Shown here: piece by piece, positions 56,861-64,000 of the stretch
Numbering within the stretch: position 1 is the stretch's first letter
How the letters are laid out: each line of letters opens with the position of its first letter
Origin: Conchocele bisecta
Lineage: Eukaryota > Mollusca > Bivalvia > Lucinida > Thyasiridae
Assembly (NCBI GenBank): GCA_029237695.1
Contig: CM055265.1
Span: 112,270,773-112,334,772 of the forward strand
Reading direction: 5' to 3'
DNA: 64,000 nt
Program-made: the position numbers and the translations under genes
Notes under the pieces: generated by a model
Told to the model about the DNA's origin: nothing
The model's database searches: none
What the model saw: the letters and a program-made list of their open reading frames with translations, nothing else

Positions 56861-57185
56861 GTGCCTACTTTCGCAGAAGTCAAAAAGTTTGTACAAGCTT
56901 CGTCATCATAGTATAACTTTAATATTACTTGACGGATTGCTTCAATATTTGAACACTTGATATATGTGAGCATTTTGAACACACACATGCCACCATTAAC
57001 ATGACCTGGACTTTTTTAACCTTCACACGGTTGTGGAAAAACATAGCCATTTTTCATATCAAAAAGTTTCTTCAACCATGACCTTTTTCATGTTTTAAGC
57101 ATGCACTTCTCTGACGGTTTTTGTGATGCTTACTTTAGCACATGCCCATGATCATGTTATGGTCAAATGCCTCGGCAGACGTGTG
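56861..57185 (+). mobile_element. M-type Helentron-like element
   Basis: Starts TTTTTGTTGTGCCTACTTTC right after GGCGGCCA of an S unit, the same point at which B4 entered another S unit. It continues with CAAAAAGTTTCTTCAACCAT and TTATGGTCAAATGCCTCGGC. Its 3' end is fused to a P-type MITE. Confidence 0.65.
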
Positions 57186-57398
57186 GGTTTTTCGACCAGT
57201 GTAGATCCAGATCAGCCTGTGCATCCGCACAGTCTTATCAGGATTTGCACTGTTTGACATTCCATCAATGAAATGCTCACCATGCTTCTAACAAGCAATA
57301 CAAATCGTTATCAGGCTACAGGAGTCTGCTATTTGATCAGTAGCGACACTGGTCGCAGATCCCATAAGCCCCAGTTCTCCATTCACAGCCACGTATAA
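57186..57398. mobile_element. P-type MITE before exon 11
   Basis: GTGTAGATCCAGATCAGCCT to CCAGTTCTCCATTCACAGCC; left end truncated. It ends 13 bp before the exon 11 acceptor, so it may supply part of the branch-point region. Confidence 0.78.
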
Positions 57399-57411
57399 TT
57401 CCCCAATACAG

Positions 57412-57581
57412 GTGGCGCTGGAGAACAAATTGAACCTATCGTTGTTTGAGCGACTGGACAACCATTTCCGGTACAGCGAGCGGAACCCAGTCATTCTCCT
57501 GGACACACAGTATAGGATGGACGCCGATATCTGCTCCTTCCCCAACAACTATATCTATGACGGCAAACTGAAAACAGACGA
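57412..57581 (+). CDS. Senataxin-like exon 11: QYRM motif
   Basis: Acceptor CCAATACAG at 57411 and a strong donor GA|GTAAGT at 57581. It encodes VALENKLNLSLFERL, then NPVILLDTQYRMDADIC and FPNNYIYDGKL. The L-x-x-Q-Y-R-M-x-x-x-I block with the following F-P-N-x-x-x-Y is the conserved start of RecA domain 2 in UPF1/Sen1-type helicases. The acceptor is 13 bp after a P-type MITE (57186-57398). Confidence 0.96.
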
Positions 57582-58744
57582 GTAAGTAGAACATAGATTA
57601 CCATCTCATCCCGGCATTCGTGGATATTTATAGCTAGATGAGACACGCCTTGCGATTTTGTACCTAAGAACATGTGCGATACCTTATGAAATATATGTGA
57701 TTTTTTTCTGTAAATGGCGTCAAAAGATGACATAGAAGGAAATTTTCATAGCAAATGCAGAATTGCTATAAAAAAATTGTTATCTTTCGACGTTATTTAC
57801 GGAAAATATCGTAAATTTTGTAAATATTTTTTATGAGGTATCGCACATGTTCTTGGACACAAAACATTTGTGGATATTTATAGCTATATAATGTTGTCCT
57901 AATAACCGTGGTCTAGGGCATAATATTATGGCATTGAACTTCAGTACTGGAGTTTGTGAGTTCAATTCTCACGCTAGGCATGAAAAATACTTACAAATTA
58001 TTTCTGTCGGCTGGCTGAGACTACGGAGGTCCCATCTCTATATGTGGTTGTGACTGGAGAAATGGGGCTTATAGGTTTTGAGACCAGTGTAGATCCAGAT
58101 CAGCCAGATCATCCGCACAGACTGGTCATTTATTCAACGAAACACCCGTCATGCTTCTGACAAGCAATACAGATCATTATCCGGCTACAGGAGTGTGGTA
58201 TCAGATCAGGAGCTACACTGGTCATAAATCCCATAAGCCCCATTTCTCCAGTCACAGCCACATATGAATATAGCCTGATAATGATCCATATTGTTTGTTA
58301 CAAGCATGACGGATGTGTCATTGATGAAATGGCGAACAGTGCAGATCCCAATCAGACTGTGCGGATGCACAGGCTGATCTGGATCTACACTGGTCGCAAA
58401 ACCTATAAGCCCCATTTCTTCAGTCACAGTCACATATGAGACACGCCATGTGATTTTGTACTTTCGGACATCTGTGTAATTTCATTGAATACGTTTACAA
58501 AATTTACAATATTTTCATAAATAAAGTAAAAAGTTGACAAAATATAATTCAGCATGTACTCTGAAAATTTTGTAAACTTTTGAAGCCATTTACTTAAAAT
58601 ATTGTAAATTTTGTAAACGTTATTTCATGAAATTACTCAGATGTCCGAAGGTACAAAATCACATGGCGTGTCTCATATGACCTTAGTTGTTGCTCGGCCG
58701 TTAAACCCATTTACTGCCACTTTTGACTACATATTCACATACAG
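57582..58744. other. Intron 11: MITEs and SINE
   Basis: 57641-57870 is an O-type MITE with inverted ends (TTGTACCTAAGAACATGTGC). 57903-58042 is a tRNA-related SINE (GTGGTCTAGGGCATAATATT, GAGTTCAATTCTCAC). 58043-58262 and 58263-58437 are P-type MITE copies in opposite orientation. 58437-58676 is an O-type MITE (GAGACACGCCATGTGATTTT and complement), followed by a SINE tail (TGACCTTAGTTGTTGCTCGG). Confidence 0.78.
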
Positions 58745-58837
58745 GTCGGTGTTGAAGCGAATTAACCAGATGCCGCTGGTGCCCTACCTGCTCTATGATC
58801 TCCTAGATAGCCAGGAGCTCCTGTCTCAAACCAGCGG
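58745..58837 (+). CDS. Senataxin-like exon 12: variable linker after QYRM
   Basis: Acceptor CACATACAG at 58744, donor GG|GTACGT at 58837. With the two bases carried over from exon 11 it reads ESVLKRINQMPLVPYLLYDL then LDSQELLSQTSG. No motif is present, but length and position fit the variable segment between QYRM and the S-x-x-N-x-x-EA block, and phase agrees on both sides. An inverted-repeat element starts about 15 bp after the donor. Confidence 0.86.
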
Positions 58838-58851
58838 GTACGTATTAGATA

Positions 58852-59079
58852 TACAGTAGTAGATCGATCTCTCGAACCGGCAACGGACTCAAATAAGAGT
58901 TTGAGTCCGGTGTAGTTCGAAGAAAAGAAAGAAAATGTGACAAGCTATAATTCAATTAAAAATTTAAATGCGAATTTTGTTCAAAGTAATTAATTATCGT
59001 GGTCATCTTGACGTGGAATTACCGCCGTTTAATTTTTAGCTCGACTATTCGAAGAATAAGTAGAGCTTATGTTGTCACC

Positions 59080-59111
<32 letters not shown>

Positions 59112-60993
59112 ACCGTCACGCCTTGGTTAAGGTTTTTAGTCAACCTTGTATATGGAATACTACTGGCCCTACATCCACCATACTTGCACAACTTCATCTC
59201 CTAGGGATGTACATCAGTAACCCCTGATCTATATTTGACCTTGACCTACATTTCCTCTTGAATTACTTAGTTAATTCCCTTGGTTAAGGTTTTTATTCAA
59301 CCTTGGTTAAGGTTTTTAGTCAAGCTTGTACATGGAATACTATTGTGCATACAGACACCATACTTGGACAACCTTTTCTCATAGGGATGTACATCAATAA
59401 CCCCTGATCTATATTTGACTTCACCTACATTTCCTCTTGAATTACTTAGTTAATTCCCCTTGGTTAAGGTTTTTAGTAAAGCTTGTATATGCAATACTCC
59501 TGGCCCTACACCCACTATACTTGAACAACTTCATCTCCTAGTGATATACATCAACAACCCCTGACCTATATTTGACCTTGACCTTCATTTAACCTTGAAT
59601 TACATACTTAATTCCCCTTGGTTAAGGTTTTTAGTCAACCTTGGTTAAGGTTTTTAGTCAAGCTTGTACATGGAATACTAGTGTGCATACAGACACCATA
59701 CTTGGACAACCTTTTCTCATAGGGATGTACATCAATAACCCCTGATCTATATTTGACCTTGACCTACATTTCCTCTTCAATTACTTAGTTAATTCCCCTT
59801 GGTTAAGGTTTTTAGTCAAGCTTGTATATGGAATATTCCTTGCCCTACACCCACCATACTTGGACAACTTCATCTCCTAGTGATGTACATCAACAACCAC
59901 TGACCTATATTTGACCTTCACCTACATTTAACCTTCAATTACTTAGTTAATTCCCCTTGGTTAAGGTTTTTAGTCAACCTTTGTTAAGGTTTTTAGTCAA
60001 GCTTGTACATGGAATACTATTCTGCATACAGACGACACCATACTTGCACAACCTTTTCTCATAGCGATGTACATCAATAACCCCTGATCTATATTTGACC
60101 TTGACCTACATTTCCTCTTGAATTACTTACTTAATTCCCCTTGGTTAAGGTTTTTAGTCAAGCTTGTAGATGCAATACTCCTGGCCCTACATCAACCATA
60201 CTTGGACAACTTCATCTCCTAGTGATATACATCAATAATACCTGACCTATATTTGACCTTGACCTACTTTTATCCTTGGATTACTTAGTTAATTCCCCTT
60301 GGTTAAGGTTTTTAGTCAAGCTTGTATATGGAATATTCCTGGGCCTACAGCAACCATACTTGGAAAACTTCATCTCCTAGTGATGTACATCAATAACTCC
60401 TGACCTATATCTGACATTGACCTACATTTAACCTTGAATTACTTACTTAATTTCCCTTCGTTAAGGTTTTTAGTCAACCTTGGTTAAGGTTTTTATGCAG
60501 GCCGCGCCCACATTCACCTACATTTAACCTTGAATTACTTACTTAATTTCCCTTGGTTAAGGTTTTTAGTCAACCTTGGTTAAGGTTTTTATGCAGGCCG
60601 CGGCCACCTTGTTTGCCAAGCTATGTGTACATCGACAACCCTCGTAGTCGAGCTATGCTGTTCTCCTACAGCTCTTGTTAGATTTGTGATTCAATGTCAC
60701 CACCTGTCGAGCGAAACAAACCAAAGAGACCGCCAATAGTGATTTTCACACCTCGTTAGGCAAACAGATCAGCTGGCGACAGACTTACCTGTACGAGCCA
60801 TCAATAGCACTTTACGTTGATTGACTGACCAAGGGACCGTGACTTCGGTTCGAGAGTTCAACTTTGTCGTAGTTTGAATTTTAGGTAAATTTTTATATGA
60901 TTTATATAGGGAAATTTGTCGGGGACCACTGGACGAGTTTGAATTTCCCGGAGTGTTCAACAGAGGCCTGTTCGAGAGATCGATCTTCTACTG
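58852..60993. mobile_element. T element: inverted-repeat element split by A2
   Basis: TAGTAGATCGATCTCTCGAA near 58857 and TTCGAGAGATCGATCTTCTA near 60970 are inverted ends. Between them lie about 180 bp on the left and 315 bp on the right of the inserted A2. The left end is ~15 bp after the exon 12 donor and the right end runs into the minisatellite. Confidence 0.7.
59033..60677 (+). mobile_element. A-type Helentron-like element, copy A2
   Basis: TTTTTAGCTCGACTATTCGA with hairpin ATTC-GAA-GAAT, (GGCGTC)5, about eight ~165-bp units, then TAGTCGAGCT, hairpin GCTGT-TCTCCT-ACAGC and a CTCTTG end. AGCTCGACTA and TAGTCGAGCT are exact inverse complements. The most complete copy of its family. Confidence 0.92.
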
Positions 60994-60994
60994 T

Positions 60995-63582
60995 ATCTAT
61001 GTTACAGATGGGTGAGCAATGAGATATATCTATGTTACAGATGGGTGTGCAATGAGATATATCTATGTTACAGATGGGTGAGCAATGAGATATATCTATG
61101 TTACAGATGGGTGAGCAATGAGATATATCTATGTTACAGATGGGTGAGCAATGAGATATATCTATGTTACAGATGGGTGAGCAATGAGATACATCTATGT
61201 TACAGATGGGTTACGTGAGCAATAATGAGATATATCTATGGTTACAGATGGGTGAGCAATGAGATGTATCATATGTTACAGAATGGGTGTACAATGAGGA
61301 TATATCTATGTTGTTTACAGATGGTTTGGGTGAGCGATGAGATGTATCTATTTGTTACAGATGGTGGGGTGAGCAATTGAGATATATCTATTGTTTACAA
61401 GATGGGTGGAAGCAATGAGATGTATCCTATGTTACAGAGGTGGGTGAGCTATGAAGATATATCTATGTTACAGCAATGGGTGAGCAAATGAGATATATTC
61501 TATGTTACAGATGGGTTGGAGCGATGAGATATAATCTATGTTTACAGATGGCGGGTTGAGCAATGAGATATAATCTATGTTACAGATGGGTGAGCGATGA
61601 GATATAAATCTATGTTACAGATGGGGTGAGCGATGAGATATTATCTATGTTAACAAAGATGGGTGCGCGATGAGATGAGATATATATATGTTACAGGTAA
61701 TGGGTGAGCAATGGAGATTATATTATATAATGTTACAGCTTGGGTGTGGCAATGAGATAATATCTATGTTACAGTTGGGTGAGCAATGAGATATAATCTA
61801 TGTTACTGAATGGGTGAGCAATGAGAATGTATCTATTTTACAGAATGGTGAGCGATGAGATAAATTATATGTTTGACAGATGGGGAGCAATTTTGAATAA
61901 TATATATAGTTACAGATGGTGAGCAATGAGATATATTCTATGTTACAGAGTGAGCAATGAGATTTATCTATGTTACAGGATGGTGAGCAATGAGTTATAT
62001 CATGTTACAGATGGTGAGCGATGAAAGATTATATCTTATGTACAGGATGGGTGAGCAATGAGGTATCTATGTAACATGGTGAGCAAAGAGATATATCTAT
62101 GTTACAGATGGGTGAGCAATGAGATATATCTATGTTACAGATTTGTAAGCAATGAGATATATCTATGTTACTGATGGGTGAGCAATGCGATATATCCATG
62201 TTACAGATGGGTGAGCAATGAGATATATCTATGTTACAGATGGGTGAGCAATGAGATATATCTATGTTACAGATCGGTGAGCAATGAGATATATCTATGT
62301 TACAGATGGGTGAGCAATGAGATATATCCATGTTACAGATGGGTGAGCAATGAGATATATCCATTTACAGATGGGTGAGCAATGAGATATATCTATGTTA
62401 CAGATGGGTGAGCAATGAGATATATCTATGCTACAGATGGGTGAGCAATGAGATATATCCATGTTACAGTTGGGTGAGCAATGAGATATATCCATGTTAC
62501 AGATGGGTGAGCAATGAGATATATCCATGTTACAGATGGGTGAGCAATGAGATATATCCATGTTACAGATGGGTGAGCAATGAGATATATCTATGTTACA
62601 GATGGGTGAGCGATGAGATATATCTATGTTACAGATGGGTGAGCAATGAGGTATATCTATGTAACAGATGGGTGAGCAATGAGATATATCTATGTTACAG
62701 ATCGGTGAACAATGAGATATATCTATGTTACAGATGGGTGAGCAATGAGATATATCTATGTTACAGATGGGTGAACAATGAGATATATCTATGTTACAGA
62801 TGGGTGAGCAATGAGATATATCTATGTTACAGATGGGTGAGCAATGAGATATATCTATGTTACAGATGGGTGAGCAAAGAGATATATCTATGTAACAGAT
62901 GGGTGAGCAATGAGATATATCCATGTTACAGATGGGTGAGCAATGAGATATATCTATGTTACAGATGGGTGAGCGATGAGATATATCTATGTTACAGATG
63001 GATGAGCAATGAGGTATATCTATGTAACAGTTGGGTGAGCAAAGAGATATATCTATGTAACAGATGGGTGAGCAATGAGATATATCTATGTTACAGATGG
63101 GTGAGCAATGAGATATATCCATGTTACAGATGGGTGAGCAAGGAGGTATATCCATGTTACAGATGGGTGAGCAATGAGGTATATCTATGTTACAGATGGG
63201 TGAGCAATGAGATATATCCATGTTACAGATGGGTGAGCAATGAGGTATATCTATGTTACAGATGGGTGAGCAATGAGATATATCCATGTTACAGATGGGT
63301 GAGCAATGAGATATATCTATGTTACAGATCGGTGAGCAATGAAATATATCTATGTGACAGATGGTTGACAATGAGATATCCTGTTACAGAGGGAGCATGA
63401 GCAATGATATATCCATGTTACAGATGGGTGAGCAATGAGATATATCCATGTTACAGATGGGTGAGCAATGAGATATCTATGTACATATGTGAGCAATGAG
63501 ATATCTGGTGTTACAGTCAAGGTGAGCATGAGATATATCTATGTTACAGATGGGTGAGCAATGAGATATATCTATGTTACAG
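60995..63582 (+). repeat. 33-bp minisatellite (~78 units) derived from the exon 13 acceptor
   Basis: The unit is TTACAGATGGGTGAGCAATG followed by AGATATATCTATG (33 bp). Units are almost perfect at 60995-61205 and 62095-63365. The part at about 61205-62095 is full of one-base insertions and deletions, and 63365-63530 is also irregular. Each unit carries an acceptor-like TTACAG and a donor-like GGTGAGC four bases apart. The last unit grades into exon 13. Because 33 is a multiple of 3 and the unit lacks stops in several frames, long spurious open frames appear on both strands. Confidence 0.93.
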
Positions 63583-63729
63583 AGGGGTAAGCAATCAGAT
63601 AGAGGCGGAGTTCATCGTGCGCCTGTGTATCTGTATCACGGCCAACTCGAGCGTGATTCCGAGCGTGATCGGCATCATCGCGCCCTACAACAAACAGAAG
63701 GCCCTGCTCAAGGAGGCGCTCATGTCCAG
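63583..63729 (+). CDS. Senataxin-like exon 13: start of the IGIIAPY block
   Basis: The first base completes the Gly codon of exon 12; the exon then reads GVSNQIEAEFIVRLCIC, and later SVIGIIAPYNKQKALLKEAL. N-x-x-E-A and I-G-I-I-x-P-Y are family motifs of RecA domain 2. The acceptor TTACAG and the first ~19 nt are one more copy of the 33-bp minisatellite that runs up to this point. A good donor-like GGGTAAGC lies only four bases inside the exon. The real donor is AG|GTACGC after 63729. Confidence 0.9.
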
Positions 63730-63765
63730 GTACGCTGACCAATCACCTTTCTTTATGGCGGCACT

Positions 63766-63942
63766 GAAAGGCCGTGGATATGGCATTGGACTTCAATATC
63801 GGAGGTTGTGAGTTCAATCCTCACTCTAGGCGTGAAAAATACTTAAAGGTTTCCATCCCACTGGTCTGTCGGATGAGACTTTAGATTGTTGTCCCATCTC
63901 TATATGACCTTAGCTGTTGCTGGGACGCTAAACCAATTCACT
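63766..63942 (+). mobile_element. tRNA-related SINE in intron 13
   Basis: GGCCGTGGATATGGCATTGG, B box AGTTCAATCC, TGTCGGATGAGACTTTAGAT and tail TGACCTTAGCTGTTGCTGGG. It starts about 35 bp after the exon 13 donor. Confidence 0.78.
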
Positions 63943-63954
63943 TTCACTTTTCAG

Positions 63955-64000
63955 TTGTGGCTGTGACTGGAGAAATTGGGATTATGTCATTTGTGACCAG
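63955..64000. mobile_element. P-type MITE, cut by window end
   Basis: TTGTGGCTGTGACTGGAGAA then ATTGGGATTATG matches the left end of the P family; the rest is outside the window. Confidence 0.7.

Larger units (their letters stand above)
3170..63729 (+). other. SETX-like: Senataxin-like helicase gene, internal part (13 exons)
   Basis: Thirteen exons on one strand join with compatible phases into about 568 codons. In order they give an accessory beta-barrel-like segment, Walker A GPPGTGKS, motif Ia APSNAAVDEL, motif II IVDEA (split by an intron), motif III (VDDPEQLPPT), QYRM, and the start of RecA-like domain 2 (IGIIAPYNKQ). This order and wording is that of the Sen1/senataxin branch of UPF1-like SF1B helicases, which unwind RNA:DNA hybrids and act in transcription termination; that role is family knowledge. 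The N-terminal region, motifs V and VI, the start and the stop lie outside the window. Introns run from about 0.9 to 17.7 kb and are filled with transposons. Confidence 0.93.

Noticed and set aside
62295..63371. Long minus-strand frame of 358 codons repeating CNIDISHCSPI, and a 341-codon + strand frame repeating SNEIYLCYRWV
   Set aside because: Both are products of a stop-free 33-bp minisatellite; no start context, composition or domain supports a protein.
60995..63582. CRISPR-like array (33-bp repeats)
   Set aside because: Repeats are contiguous with no unique spacers, and the DNA is eukaryotic with introns.
1..64000. Autonomous Helitron/Helentron Rep-helicase in the window
   Set aside because: No Rep two-His/two-Tyr motif or PIF1-like helicase was found; the only helicase is the host senataxin-like gene.

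Overview
The window looks like intron-rich nuclear DNA of a bivalve mollusc. The reasons are a spliced animal-type helicase gene, tRNA-derived SINEs, a DIRS retroelement, a Tc1-like transposon, and very many non-autonomous elements built around 150-180 bp tandem repeats that carry the TCAAGGTCA motif. I recall such repeats as typical of bivalves. The species cannot be fixed from the sequence. Nothing prokaryotic was seen.

The only host gene I can support is a senataxin/Sen1-like SF1 RNA-DNA helicase on the + strand. Thirteen exons (3170 to 63729, about 1.7 kb of coding sequence) join with matching splice phases and give helicase motifs I, Ia, II, III and QYRM in order. Both gene ends lie outside the window. 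The other ~97% is intron, almost all of it transposon-derived.

Layout: 1-3170, repeat elements. 3170-7170, exons 1-3. 7617-22440, a large block of Helentron-like elements with tandem-repeat cores, nested in each other. 22584-24159, a decayed Tc1-like transposon. 24876-29859, exons 4-7 among MITEs. 30050-36320, more nested elements and a 35-bp minisatellite. 37217-43683, exons 8-10 with MITEs, microsatellites and a triple nest. 43910-50859, a nearly full-length DIRS-type tyrosine-recombinase retrotransposon (gag-like, RT/RNase H, YR, inverted terminal repeats and internal complementary region), frameshifted. 52426-56516, another nested Helentron-like block with a 500-N gap. 57412-58837, exons 11-12. 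59033-60677, another element. 60995-63582, a 33-bp minisatellite running directly into exon 13.

The two most notable points are these. (1) At least eight short-element families share one design: 5' TTWTA/TTTTTAG start, 5' hairpin, CG-rich tract, ~160-bp repeats, a subterminal copy of the 5' end in inverted orientation, a 3' hairpin, and a CTAG or CTTG end. Their inverted end pairs differ between families but stay complementary, and several copies sit at the same nucleotide of another element's repeat unit. (2) The 33-bp minisatellite is an amplified copy of the 3' splice site and first ~19 nt of exon 13, so about 78 acceptor/donor-like pairs sit upstream of a helicase exon. All readings are by eye; no searches were run.
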